Source: a virus. From it: DNA of 34,196 bases. The position numbers and the translations under genes are program-made. Numbering within the stretch: the stretch's first letter is position 1; each line of letters begins with the position of its first letter. Shown here piece by piece: positions 1 through 7,153 of this stretch. The stretch lies in IMG/VR virus record IMGVR_UViG_3300046694_000407, positions 1 through 34,196 of that record. The stretch is one strand, 5' to 3'. The notes beneath the pieces were generated by a model. The model was not told where the DNA came from, made no database searches, and saw only the letters and a program-made list of their open reading frames with translations.

Positions 1-288
1 GGCGAAGCGCAACAGCAGACCGGCGCCCTGACGGCTGGCGACGATCACTTGCGGCTGAAAATCGCTGATCCCGTTCTGCGCGTTATAGAACGCCTGCGCC
101 GCATGGCTCTGGGCCAGAAGCAGGACGTCGTCGCCGAGGTTCTGCCCCAGCAGCGAGGGGATCAACGAGCCATACAGGGGCCTTTTTTGCCGGGTGCCCA
201 GCGGCGTAGTCAGGGCCCGGGTCGCACGCTGCACAAACTGCAGCCAGTCGTCGACCGTGGTCCCGCTGTCTCTATCGATTCCGATCAT
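1..288 (-). CDS. Baseplate assembly protein W (gpW/gp25 family), partial at the left edge
   Basis: The 3' end lies beyond the window; the visible N-terminal 95 or so residues begin MIGIDRDSG. The block RALTTPLGTRQKRPLYGS is the conserved core of the gpW/gp25 baseplate wedge family, and the same pattern (LGTPLGSRRHRPEYGS) occurs in the second gpW of this window at 31226-31552. In P2-like tails and R-pyocins this protein joins gpJ in the wedge that links the hub to the fibres. It starts 15 bases after the gpV stop, in the same order as R-pyocin genes PA0616-PA0617. The two gpW copies are clearly divergent, so the window holds two separate tail systems and not a recent duplication. Confidence 0.9.
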   Translation of the reverse strand, partial: MIGIDRDSGTTVDDWLQFVQRATRALTTPLGTRQKRPLYGSLIPSLLGQNLGDDVLLLAQSHAAQAFYNAQNGISDFQPQVIVASRQGAGLLLRFA

Positions 289-302
289 GGGAGGCTCTTG
301 AA

Positions 303-911
303 TCAGGGGCTGATGACACGGCCCTGGTGATCGACCAATGGGCCGCTGAAGTGCACGCCGGAAGCGTCGATGGTCAGGCCGACTGCACCCAGTTGCAGGG
401 TGATCAGTTGTGGCGTCATTGCCAGGCGTGCCGGGCCGATACTCAGTTCCAGTGACTCGCGAGAGCCGTTGAAAGTCGCCGGGCCGTTAAGCCAGTGCAG
501 GGTGTGTGAAGCATCGTCGTAGCTGCTTTCGCTGCCGTCCTGATGTACTCGACGGGTCAGCGTCGGCACTGTGGAGGCTGGCGGAAAACGGTCACTGTTC
601 AAGCCGAACAATGCCACGCTCTGCGCGCCGCTTTCGCCGCTACCGTAATTGAACAGCAGACACTGCTCGCCCACCGTCGGAATCCGCGACTCGCTTTGTG
701 CGCCAGCGCTGGGGTTGAAAAACTTGATCGCCGGCGTGAGCAACCCACCGTGACTGACCTGACAGGTATTGCTCGTGGCGTCGACGGTCTGGCAGATACC
801 GATCCGGCAGAAGCTTTCGGCGCGCCGGTGCAGGTCGTCGATTTCCGCTTCCATCTCGGCCAGGCGTTCGATGATCGGTCCGAGTTGCATGCGCAATAGT
901 CCATCGAACAT
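303..911 (-). CDS. Baseplate assembly/spike protein V (gpV-like)
   Basis: A protein of 202 residues. I start it at MFDGLLRMQL because that ATG overlaps the upstream stop by a few bases; a longer open frame upstream runs into the preceding gene. Residues about 8-35 are a charged helix (IIERLAEMEAEIDDLHRRAE). An OB-fold region follows, with GEQCLLFNYGSGESGAQSVALFGL matching the usual gpV pattern, and then a beta-rich C-terminal part resembling the spike helix (SIGPARLAMTPQLITLQLGAVGLTIDASGVHFSG, given here only as its position near residues 160-195). In contractile tails gpV trimers form the membrane-piercing spike under the baseplate. The gene lies between the PA0615-like gene and gpW, as in R-pyocin loci. 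Confidence 0.85.
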   Translation of the reverse strand: MFDGLLRMQLGPIIERLAEMEAEIDDLHRRAESFCRIGICQTVDATSNTCQVSHGGLLTPAIKFFNPSAGAQSESRIPTVGEQCLLFNYGSGESGAQSVALFGLNSDRFPPASTVPTLTRRVHQDGSESSYDDASHTLHWLNGPATFNGSRESLELSIGPARLAMTPQLITLQLGAVGLTIDASGVHFSGPLVDHQGRVISP

Positions 912-912
912 C

Positions 913-1434
913 TCAGGCCTCCAACGCGGTGTATTGGTCGGGGTCGTCGATGTTGCTGACTTCCCAGGTGCGAGCGAATTTCGGCGTGCCCAGCGGATCA
1001 TCGAGCAAGGTCGGGCCGAGGTAGAGGGTCTGGTTGAACGTCAGGGTCCAGGTCCTGTATTGCTGCTCGGTGCGGGTAAGCAGCGATGGCAGGCCATCAA
1101 TGTTGATCGGCAGATCGCATTGATCGGCGGGCAGGCCCCAGCGGTTGTCGGTGATCAGGTTTTTCAGCACAGCAATCAGATCGCATGCTGCAAATGCGCT
1201 GGCGGAAAGGGCGGGGATGACCTGCAGCGACACCGTCATGACATGAGCAATTCGCCCGTCAGCGGCACGCACTCCAGGTCCATTCCGCTCGAAGTTGATC
1301 AACACCCAGGCCTGATCGCCCGGTGCAGTGAAATCGGCGTAACTGCCGACAGTGAGGCTGAGACCGGCAGTGTTGGGCAGCGTCGTCGCGATGGCGGTGA
1401 ACAGTTGCGACGGCTGCCGGATCGGTGTGGGCAT
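913..1434 (-). CDS. Small tail protein of the R-pyocin type (PA0615-like position), function unknown
   Basis: A 173-residue protein starting MPTPIRQPSQ. The ATG is preceded by AAAAGGAGCTC, a good ribosome binding site, and the stop overlaps the gpV start region. It has no membrane segment. It contains the motifs WVLINFERN, TDNRWGLPADQCDLP and TFNQTLYLG, and resembles in layout the 170-residue protein at 32444-32956, which also directly precedes gpV and has [14 protein letters not shown] near its end. In R-pyocins the gene between holin and gpV is an uncharacterised tail gene (PA0615). A role as tail terminator or completion protein is inferred from position and the resemblance to that second copy only. 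Confidence 0.75.
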   Translation of the reverse strand: MPTPIRQPSQLFTAIATTLPNTAGLSLTVGSYADFTAPGDQAWVLINFERNGPGVRAADGRIAHVMTVSLQVIPALSASAFAACDLIAVLKNLITDNRWGLPADQCDLPINIDGLPSLLTRTEQQYRTWTLTFNQTLYLGPTLLDDPLGTPKFARTWEVSNIDDPDQYTALEA

Positions 1435-1504
1435 ACATGAGCTCCTTTTCAATCGTCCACGCGCAGCCCTGCCGCCCTGGGGCGGCACGGAAACATATTC
1501 AGGG

Positions 1505-1843
1505 TTAAGGCTGGTCGCGCGGCGGGACTTCGCAGACGCCGATGCGCTTGGCGGCCCAGCGTTCGTAAAGACCGATGGCGACATCGGCGCCGGCCATTGC
1601 TGTCAGGCAACCGAACGCGCCGGCAGCCCAGATCGACAATCCGGCGGCATACAGCAGCATGATCGCCGACACGCCGCAGATCATGCAGGCGCCGGAGCGC
1701 AGGGCCAGCCGTCGGAGCAATGACCAGCCACGGGCGCCCTCCTTGTCAGCGCGCCACATTTCGCCAGATACCCCACCGACAACGGCAAGGAGGATGACCA
1801 GCCAGATCGGCATGTCCGCCAACGCTTGTTGCTCGTTTGTCAT
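1505..1843 (-). CDS. Phage holin family protein
   Basis: A 112-residue protein with start ATG after GAGGCGTGAC. Hydrophobic segments lie at about residues 10-27 (MPIWLVILLAVVGGVSGEM) and 48-85 (SGACMICGVSAIMLLYAAGL, then IWAAGAFGCLTAMAGADVAIGL), separated by a basic stretch RRLALR. This three-helix small membrane protein layout, and its place directly upstream of the PA0615-like gene and gpV, match the R-pyocin holin PA0614. Its role is to open the inner membrane so that the tailocins are released with a lysozyme encoded elsewhere. A GC hairpin (TGCCGCC/GGCGGCA, 1470-1487) sits between it and the next gene. Confidence 0.8.
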   Translation of the reverse strand: MTNEQQALADMPIWLVILLAVVGGVSGEMWRADKEGARGWSLLRRLALRSGACMICGVSAIMLLYAAGLSIWAAGAFGCLTAMAGADVAIGLYERWAAKRIGVCEVPPRDQP

Positions 1844-1906
1844 GTCACGCCTCCGTAGGTGATTGATGAATGATGAGTGTTGGGTTCAAACGGTTTCTCT
1901 TGAGTT

Positions 1907-1957
1907 AGGCATTCCGAAAAGCCCGACGCCGGGGCCGGGCTTTTCAGTAATGCGCTC
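1907..1957. repeat. Direct repeat, copy 1 (terminator-containing)
   Basis: The block runs from AGGCATTCC through the terminator hairpin to CAGTAATGCGCTC. A near copy in the same orientation is at 3236-3288. The two differ mainly in the hairpin loop. They bracket both tail-fibre chaperone genes. Confidence 0.8.
1917..1944 (-). terminator. Intrinsic terminator between chaperone 2 and holin
   Basis: AAAAGCCCG and CGGGCTTTT arms with a short GC loop form a hairpin that works in either direction. On the minus strand it lies after the second tail-fibre chaperone (stop at 1982) and before the holin start at 1843, so it would block the holin operon unless transcription is anti-terminated or restarts. 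Confidence 0.75.
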
Positions 1958-1981
1958 TCGTCCGTTGATCCGACTTTGCAA

Positions 1982-2410
1982 TCAGAACGGAACGACTGGC
2001 CAGTTGACCGTGTACGGGTAGTCAGCTTGATTTTTTACGTCGGCAACCGCGACGTAGTACTGCTGGTAAGCAATCCATGCAGCTGCCTCTTCTGGCGTGG
2101 CGCTGCCGAGGTTCACTTTGTATTGCACTGGATTCAGATCGAGCCAGCCGGTGGCTGCACCGAGCTTTTGACGCATACGCAACGAGACCAAATCGACATG
2201 ATCCTGATAAGCAAGCTCCGAATAGCTCCAACCAATTGCCTCGTAGGTAGCCTTCCAGCCAACTTGAACGGTGGTGTCATTTTCAACCTTGTACCAACTG
2301 CCCGAGATTCCCGGTGGAGAGGTTTGCGGCATGTCCTCAGACTCGACAATCTCCGCAACACGGGAAAATGGATACTGGTTGCTCATCTCTATAAAAACAT
2401 AGCGATTCAT
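1982..2410 (-). CDS. Tail fibre assembly protein (chaperone), copy 2
   Basis: A 142-residue protein. The start MNRYVFIEM is chosen because the ATG has AGGAG five bases upstream; the longer frame lacks a site. The C-terminal third (WLDLNPVQYKVNLG, then YYVAVADVKNQADYP and a final NWPVVPF) is the typical signature of caudovirus tail fibre assembly chaperones, which fold and trimerise the receptor-binding fibre. It is a diverged paralogue of the next gene upstream (2526-2972): both share WLxxNPxQYKxxLG.ATP and VAV..VKNQ..YP. No fibre gene is next to it in this window; normally the chaperone follows its fibre. Confidence 0.8.
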   Translation of the reverse strand: MNRYVFIEMSNQYPFSRVAEIVESEDMPQTSPPGISGSWYKVENDTTVQVGWKATYEAIGWSYSELAYQDHVDLVSLRMRQKLGAATGWLDLNPVQYKVNLGSATPEEAAAWIAYQQYYVAVADVKNQADYPYTVNWPVVPF

Positions 2411-2525
2411 CGTCACTCCTTGTTTGCAGGTATCAGGCGGGTGAATTCCGGCGCATCGCACCTTTCACTGCGCCCGGCCCTTAGATATCGATCGGTTAAA
2501 AACACTGATGCTTCGCTTTTTCAAA

Positions 2526-2972
2526 TCAGAAAGGAGCGACCGGCCAAGTGATAGAGGATGGATAACCTTGTTGATTTTTCACTTCACTGACGGCAACGAC
2601 GTATTGCTTATAAGCGAGCAAAGCCGCTTCGTCCGCTGGCGTCGCTACGCCAAGATCCTGCTTGTATTGCAACGGATTGAATTGCAGCCAACGCGCCGCG
2701 TCATCAAACCGCTCTTTCATACGGGCAGTGGTAATCGCCTCAGATTCAGCCTCAGTCGGCTCTGTATAAATTCTCAGGTAATTGCCGTTCTCATCGATAA
2801 AAGGGTCAACCTTCCAGCCCACTTGAACGACTGTGTCTGCCGATACTTCGATCCAGTATCCCGAACTGCCGGCCGGGCTGGTAGTTGGCATGCCTTCATC
2901 TGAATCCTGTATCTCAAAAACAATCGAGAAGGCCGTTTGGTAGACGGTGCCGATGCATACATATCGTTTCAT
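2526..2972 (-). CDS. Tail fibre assembly protein (chaperone), copy 1
   Basis: A 148-residue protein with ATG after GAGGAATGAAAA. It shares with copy 2 the N-terminal pattern M(N/K)RYV.I, a MPxTSPxGxSGxW turn near residue 30, WLQFNPLQYKQDLGVATP near residue 95 and a C-terminus VKNQQGYPSSITWPVAPF. These mark it as a tail fibre assembly chaperone. The gap to copy 2 is about 115 bases. Two chaperones in tandem suggest that the fibre exists in more than one form, or that fibre-chaperone pairs have been exchanged by recombination; the partner fibres must lie left of the window. The identity as a chaperone is well supported, the reason for two copies is inference. Confidence 0.8.
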   Translation of the reverse strand: MKRYVCIGTVYQTAFSIVFEIQDSDEGMPTTSPAGSSGYWIEVSADTVVQVGWKVDPFIDENGNYLRIYTEPTEAESEAITTARMKERFDDAARWLQFNPLQYKQDLGVATPADEAALLAYKQYVVAVSEVKNQQGYPSSITWPVAPF

Positions 2973-3235
2973 TTTTCATTCCTCGAGATTCACCGGACGA
3001 CGTTTGAAAATTCCGCCGTCCTGTCATTGCGGTGCGTTTAACTTCAACGCGTTCATCACGCCTGGGAGGCGTTTCAGGAGCCGAGAAAACGATCTCTTTC
3101 TACGGCCGGTTGGCGCCCATATGCAGCAGTTACCACTGCTGTTATTCGGCTTAGTAACGTCAGGTCTGCTCGGTGGGAGGGGGGAAACGTTCAGACTTCC
3201 TTGAACGTCGCCGTTTAACAGTGATGAAACCTGGC

Positions 3236-3288
3236 AGGCATTCCAAAAAGCCCGGCGCTTGCACACCGGGCTTTTCAGTAATGCGCTC
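3236..3288. repeat. Direct repeat, copy 2 (terminator-containing)
   Basis: AGGCATTCC, the hairpin and CAGTAATGCGCTC recur here as at 1907-1957, in the same orientation. Confidence 0.8.
3246..3275 (-). terminator. Intrinsic terminator in the tailocin leader
   Basis: AAAAGCCCGG and CCGGGCTTTT form a 10-bp perfect stem around a 10-base loop. It has T/A tracts on both sides and can act on the minus strand, where it would stop transcripts that start at the putative operator region 3543-3612 before they reach the chaperones. Confidence 0.75.
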
Positions 3289-3542
3289 CTTCGCCTTCCT
3301 TCCAATCCTGTGTTCAAGAAGGAAGCTGACTGTTCGGCGCTACTGGCGCGGTACGAGTCCATTCAAATTGTTTTTCCGACCGCGGTCCCTGCCCGCCGGA
3401 TAACTGCTTCTGGTGCTTTACGCTGCACACCCGGGTCAGTTGCCAACCCTCTGAACCGTTGAGGCCGGTTCATCGCTGCCTGTTCTTGTGGAACTAAAGA
3501 GCTTTCTTGCCAGCCGCTTTGTCGAGCGGCTTGGTGGCAAGA

Positions 3543-3612
3543 ATATGCATGTATGCATATACAGTCAATGCGTAAATGCATTTATTTATGCATAGCAAAT
3601 GCGCAGATGCAT
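3543..3612. promoter_or_regulatory. TGCAT-rich putative operator and lytic promoter region
   Basis: Five TGCAT-type half sites fall within 70 bases (ATGCATGTATGCATAT, AATGCGTAAATGCAT, TTATTTATGCATAG, AGATGCAT). The 11-mer TTATTTATGCA at 3582-3592 recurs upstream of the repressor gene, on the minus strand at 4479-4489, together with an adjacent ATGCG in both places. Shared blocks on both sides of a repressor gene are expected for its own operators. The region lies between the repressor terminator and the tailocin genes, so it probably holds their repressed promoter. Confidence 0.6.
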
Positions 3613-3654
3613 GGAAGCCCCGCAGCTCAAGGGTTTGGCGGTTTCATCAAGGCG

Positions 3655-3679
3655 AAAAAAAACCCGCCGATTGGCGGGC
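3655..3679 (-). terminator. Terminator of the repressor gene
   Basis: On the minus strand GCCCGCC and GGCGGGT pair around AATC and are followed by a run of T. It lies 20 bases after the repressor stop, so the repressor is its own transcription unit. Confidence 0.85.
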
Positions 3680-3698
3680 TTATCTGAAGTCGGTGTGA

Positions 3699-4442
3699 TT
3701 AGCGGGCGTACATGCCCCACCAGAAGACGTGACCGAGGATGACGATCTGCTCCTCCTGGATTTCCTGGAAGCTGTAGTCCTCGTCCGGGTGCTCATCGCG
3801 ATTGAAGCTGCGCAGACGAATGCCGGTAGGCAAGCGGTAGAGTTGCTTCACACGCAACTGGCCATTGTGATTGATTGCGTACAGGTCGCCATCAATGATG
3901 TCGCCGATGCCGCACTTGCCGGCGTTGACGCCGACGGTGGCGCCATCACGCAGCACCGGCAACATACTGTTGCCACGCACCGTCACACATTTGGCCTGGT
4001 CGAACTGCACACCGTTATGGCGCAGGCTGCGTTTGCCGAAGCGCAGGCTAGAGCGCTCGCTCTCTTCGATGACGAATCTTCCTGATCCTGCTGCCAATTC
4101 AACCTCGCGAAGGAACGGCACCGACACCTCGTCATCATCGACCGGCGTATCGTCGTCCCACAGCATTATGTCCTTGAGTTCCGCGTGTACGTCATCACGC
4201 GCGGCTCCGGCCGATGGCGCAACATCAGCGCGCCCGCGCAATTGATCGGTGCTCACGGCGAAGTACTCGGCGATCTTCGAGATATGTTTATCCGAGGGAT
4301 CGACGATCTTCCCGCTGAGAATCCGCGAGAGAGTGGATTGAGGCACGCCGGTGCGACGGTGGAGCTCCGTAGGGGAGATCCCGTGCTGGTCGAGCAGTGC
4401 TCTTAAGACGGAGGATACGTTGCGTTTTTGCATAACGCGCAT
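3699..4442 (-). CDS. S24/LexA-type phage repressor of the tailocin cluster (CI/PrtR-like)
   Basis: A 247-residue protein. I start at MRVMQKRNVSS because AAAAGAG lies 10 bases upstream; a second ATG three codons later is possible. Residues about 10-65 are an HTH_3 domain (SPTELHRRTGVPQSTLSRILSG). The C-terminal half is an S24 peptidase domain with a likely Ala118-Gly119 self-cleavage site (ELAAGSG), catalytic Ser159 in RGNSMLPVL and Lys199 in LRVKQLY. Proteins of this type block the lytic or bacteriocin genes until RecA, activated by DNA damage, triggers self-cleavage. Its place next to R-pyocin-like genes parallels PrtR (PA0611). No PrtN-like activator is visible, so the repressor may act directly on the tailocin promoter, as a CI would. 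Confidence 0.9.
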   Translation of the reverse strand: MRVMQKRNVSSVLRALLDQHGISPTELHRRTGVPQSTLSRILSGKIVDPSDKHISKIAEYFAVSTDQLRGRADVAPSAGAARDDVHAELKDIMLWDDDTPVDDDEVSVPFLREVELAAGSGRFVIEESERSSLRFGKRSLRHNGVQFDQAKCVTVRGNSMLPVLRDGATVGVNAGKCGIGDIIDGDLYAINHNGQLRVKQLYRLPTGIRLRSFNRDEHPDEDYSFQEIQEEQIVILGHVFWWGMYAR

Positions 4443-4496
4443 AGTGCTTGAACTCTTTTGCGAACACAAATGCTGATTTGCATAAATAACGCATAA
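4429..4496. promoter_or_regulatory. Putative repressor operators over its own promoter
   Basis: TTGCATAACGCGCATAG (4429-4445) overlaps the repressor start codon, and TTTGCATAAATAACGCATA (4477-4495) lies just upstream. Both have the TTGCATAA...CGCATA arrangement, and the second shares 11 bases with the downstream operator region at 3582-3592. This fits autoregulation. The rest of the gap up to 4722 holds a small palindrome TAGGAAACTTCCTA near 4565 and probably the promoter of the rightward acyltransferase. Confidence 0.55.
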
Positions 4497-4722
4497 AGAC
4501 TCATCGGCACCCAATCGTTTCACGGCTGCGACGTCCCAATAAGCCGTGGTAACCTAGCGCCAACTAGGAAACTTCCTACAAGTCCATCAGAACAATCTTA
4601 TTTAAATCCAGCCTCCTTCAGATTCGACGCTGAAACGATTTCAGCCCGGAACAAGCAACTGTCGCCTGTGGCCCAGCCAGCAGGACTGGACAGTCGAGCG
4701 ATCGATCAATACTGAGCCAACC

Positions 4723-5883
4723 ATGACCACACCCCATGTAAAACAGCGCAAGAACAGCGACATTGAAGCGTTGCGTGCGCTGGCGATTGTCCTTGTCATC
4801 TTCGCCCACATTGCCTTGATCCTGTCCCCGCAATCGCTCTACTGGAACGTGCTGGCGGACTACCGATTCGGCTACGGCGTGGATATTTTCTTCTGCGTTT
4901 CCGGGTTCATCATTACCAAATCGATTGCCAGTGAGATTCCGGCCAGCCGCAGCTTTCGTGACTTGCTGGAGTTGTGCGTGCCGTTCTGGGTCAGGCGGTT
5001 CTGGCGACTGATGCCATCGGCCCTGTTCTGGATTGCGGTATCGCTGTTGCTGTCTTATCTGTATGGCGGCAAAGGGGTGTTTTTGCAGTTGGAGATTTTC
5101 GTCCACTCCGCCCTCGCCGCTGCCTTGCAGTACATGAATGTGGTGTACGCCGTCAGCCGAGACACCGGTACGCTGGGTGATGCCGGGATTTACTGGAGCC
5201 TTTCCCTGGAAAACCAGTTTTATCTGGTGCTGCCGATCATTGCGGTGCTGGCCGGTCGGCGCTGGATGCCTGCAGTATTCATTGCGGTATTCCTGGCGCA
5301 GTTCTTTCTGACCCGGCAACTGATTCGCCCTACGCCCGAGTTGTGGGCGTTCCGTACCGACGCCATTTCCCTGGGCGTGCTGTTGGCCCTGTGGCACGGC
5401 AGCGAAAGTTATCAGCGCCTGGAACCAACCTTCCTGAAAAACAAGGCAGTGGTTGTGCTGTTACTGGCGGCGATGATCTGGCTCCTTGCCGCGTTGACTG
5501 CTCCTAACCCGCCCCTGCCCTTCGCCATGGGACTGACCGCTGTCGGCTCAGGTTTGCTGGTCTGGGTCGCGAGCTACAACAAGGATTATCTGACGCCCAA
5601 CCGCGCCTTGGCTGCCTTGTGCAACTACATCGGCTCGCGCTCCTACGCCATCTACCTGACGCACGTCATTGCGCTGTCGCTGGTCAGGCACTGGTTCTTT
5701 GCCGCACCTGGCGACACTCAGCCAACGCCTTTCGACGGTGGATACACGGCGTTGTATATCGGTGTTTTTGTCGCAGTCACTTTGTTGTTTTCCGAATTCA
5801 ACTACCGCTACATCGAAAACCCGATGAGAAGGCACGGCGAGAAATTGTCGCGCAACCTCAAATCCCGATTTGCCGTGGCTTGA
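4723..5883 (+). CDS. Acyltransferase family 3 membrane protein (OafA/YrhL type)
   Basis: A 386-residue integral membrane protein with about ten hydrophobic segments. Near the N-terminus IEALRALAIVLVIFAHI matches the acyltransferase-3 signature R-x(10)-H: Arg18 of ALRALA and His29 of FAHI. GVDIFFCVSGFIIT and VPFWVRRFWRLMPS are further family hallmarks, and SLSLENQFYLVLPI holds the SxExxFY motif. The C-terminus ends NYRYIENPMRR, typical of the family. Such enzymes move acetyl groups to O-antigen, peptidoglycan or exopolysaccharide. It is shorter than OafA, lacking the SGNH domain. Beside a tailocin locus whose receptors are LPS sugars, O-antigen modification for self-protection is a reasonable guess, not shown. 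Confidence 0.88.
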   Translation: MTTPHVKQRKNSDIEALRALAIVLVIFAHIALILSPQSLYWNVLADYRFGYGVDIFFCVSGFIITKSIASEIPASRSFRDLLELCVPFWVRRFWRLMPSALFWIAVSLLLSYLYGGKGVFLQLEIFVHSALAAALQYMNVVYAVSRDTGTLGDAGIYWSLSLENQFYLVLPIIAVLAGRRWMPAVFIAVFLAQFFLTRQLIRPTPELWAFRTDAISLGVLLALWHGSESYQRLEPTFLKNKAVVVLLLAAMIWLLAALTAPNPPLPFAMGLTAVGSGLLVWVASYNKDYLTPNRALAALCNYIGSRSYAIYLTHVIALSLVRHWFFAAPGDTQPTPFDGGYTALYIGVFVAVTLLFSEFNYRYIENPMRRHGEKLSRNLKSRFAVA

Positions 5884-5894
5884 AAGTCGCGAAA

Positions 5895-5930
5895 GGGTAA
5901 AAAGCGTCGTGGTACGACGCACTTTTACCC
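5895..5930. terminator. Bidirectional terminator
   Basis: GGGTAAAAAGCGTCG and CGACGCACTTTTACCC form a long imperfect stem between the converging acyltransferase and lipoprotein genes. It has an A-tract and T-tract on the two arms, so it can serve both. Confidence 0.8.
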
Positions 5931-5988
5931 TCGCCGGCGAGTGAACCGCGCTTGTGCGGATCAACTGTCCACTACGCGCCTCACCAGT

Positions 5989-6171
5989 TCAGCCTTTGAC
6001 TCGACGTGCCGCCGCGTTGGCGCGCTTGAGCCGATCGTTCCTGGCTTTTTTCTGATAATCGTCCTTGGCGCCCATGATGCCGCCTGCGGCGTGCACCCAG
6101 TCGGTGGCGGTGCAGCCGGAAAGCAGCACGGCAGTTGTAAAGACTGAAGCAAAGACAAGTACGCTTTTCAT
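5989..6171 (-). CDS. Small secreted lipoprotein, function unknown
   Basis: A 60-residue protein MKSVLVFASVFTTAVLLSGC... The lipobox LLSGC puts the lipidated cysteine at residue 20, so the mature protein is about 41 residues and very basic at its end (KKARNDRLKRANAAARR). Such short lipoproteins are common in Pseudomonas; no domain is recognised. It converges on the acyltransferase gene across a shared terminator, and follows the DUF1090-type gene by about 42 bases, so the two may be co-transcribed. Confidence 0.7.
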   Translation of the reverse strand: MKSVLVFASVFTTAVLLSGCTATDWVHAAGGIMGAKDDYQKKARNDRLKRANAAARRVKG

Positions 6172-6213
6172 ATTAAGTTTCCAACGTTAAACGATAAATA
6201 ACCGACCAATCCC

Positions 6214-6594
6214 TTACTCATTCACCAGCCTTTTCAGCTTGGCTTCGGCCCGTTCGAGTTTGGCCTCATGCTTCTTGATGACTTTCACATCGCCGTACTG
6301 ACGCGCAGCTTTCAGATGGTTTTGTCTGCGCCGAACTTCGGCCTCGGCCTTCTGAATAGCCCTTTCGTGGTCATCCTCTGCAGAGGGCTCGAGACAGTAA
6401 CGCTCAACATTGGCCAGCGCCTGTTCCAAGCCGGTCTTGCGATAAACATTATCCGTTGCCTCTGCGAGATCTATTTGCCGAAGAAGTTCAGCGCGGCGCT
6501 GGGCGCAACTTTCCCGGGAATCGGCAAATGAGCGATCAATCATTAAGACGCAGCCCACAGCCAGAGACAGACCCCAGAACAGATTCAATCTCAT
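6214..6594 (-). CDS. DUF1090-type periplasmic protein (YqjC-like)
   Basis: A 126-residue protein starting MRLNLFWGLSLAVGC, chosen because its ATG overlaps the upstream stop as ATGA. A signal peptide covers residues about 1-25 (ends ...SFADS). The mature part is charged and helical with the pattern SCAQRRAELLRQIDLAEA, VERYC and a heptad-rich C-terminus (EAEVRRRQNHLKAARQYGDVKVIKKHEAKL as positions about 85-115). This Cys-pair plus long helix layout matches DUF1090, a periplasmic family of unknown function found in many gamma-proteobacteria. Confidence 0.75.
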   Translation of the reverse strand: MRLNLFWGLSLAVGCVLMIDRSFADSRESCAQRRAELLRQIDLAEATDNVYRKTGLEQALANVERYCLEPSAEDDHERAIQKAEAEVRRRQNHLKAARQYGDVKVIKKHEAKLERAEAKLKRLVNE

Positions 6595-6950
6595 GAAACC
6601 AACCCCAAGTAACACTTCTCGCCAGAGCGCCCGCAAAAATAACTGATGCGATTCCAGGCATCTCGACTATTCAAGGTTTTCTGGACACCGGACAGCGCCG
6701 CTGAAACCATATCGCGACAGCGTGCCTTGCACAGTGGAAAGTGCTCAATCATCCACGCCATCGGCACATAAACATGATCAAAACATAACAGCACAGGTGT
6801 TTTGTCCGTTAACGTGGAAATACTGACTTGTTTCTCCTTGCCACCAATCGCTGCTGCGACAAAGACAGTACCGTCTCTATTGATTGCAATGGAACGTTTC
6901 CAGGCCGGAGCCTGAACGCCATGAGCACTGCGCACGCAAAACCAGAGCAT
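6591..6950 (-). CDS. Hypothetical protein upstream of the DUF1090 gene
   Basis: A 119-residue frame starting MLWFCVRSAHG. AGAGG nine bases before the ATG and the ATGA overlap with the next gene argue that it is real. It holds several cysteines (residues 5, 56, 74, 78, 106, 113 approximately) and no clear signal peptide or membrane helix. I do not recognise its family. The region before it (6951-7153) has no gene I can support. Confidence 0.45.
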   Translation of the reverse strand: MLWFCVRSAHGVQAPAWKRSIAINRDGTVFVAAAIGGKEKQVSISTLTDKTPVLLCFDHVYVPMAWMIEHFPLCKARCRDMVSAALSGVQKTLNSRDAWNRISYFCGRSGEKCYLGLVS

Positions 6951-7153
6951 TTGTAATAACCTCTTAATACCCTAAATGTCGTCGTATTCTTCAAGACAAG
7001 GAAAACAGCCGTGCTGCGCTGACTCTTAGGGACAGTCGCAAAGGCTGTTGTATTGACTCGAATCACAGTAACAACGCAGGCCGGAAAGGGCCTTACTGGC
7101 ATCTTACTCAGTCTTACTTAGTCATTCCGGGGCCTTGCGCCCGAAGGTGATCG

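Larger units (their letters stand above)
2973..3540. other. Non-coding stretch between chaperone 1 and the operator region
   Basis: I see no convincing gene here. Short open frames on both strands lack ribosome binding sites and recognisable motifs. The stretch holds a terminator at 3246-3275 and the second copy of the repeat block. It probably is the long leader of the tailocin transcript, which would start near 3540-3610 and run left. Confidence 0.6.

Noticed and set aside
3024-3362. 112-residue minus-strand frame in the tailocin leader
   Set aside because: Covers a terminator, has no ribosome site and no protein-like pattern.
3541-3615. CRISPR-like or iteron array from repeated ATGCAT
   Set aside because: Spacing is irregular and units are short; an operator region fits better.
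4618-5397. 259-residue minus-strand frame
   Set aside because: Antisense to the acyltransferase, Gln/Arg-rich with no domain.
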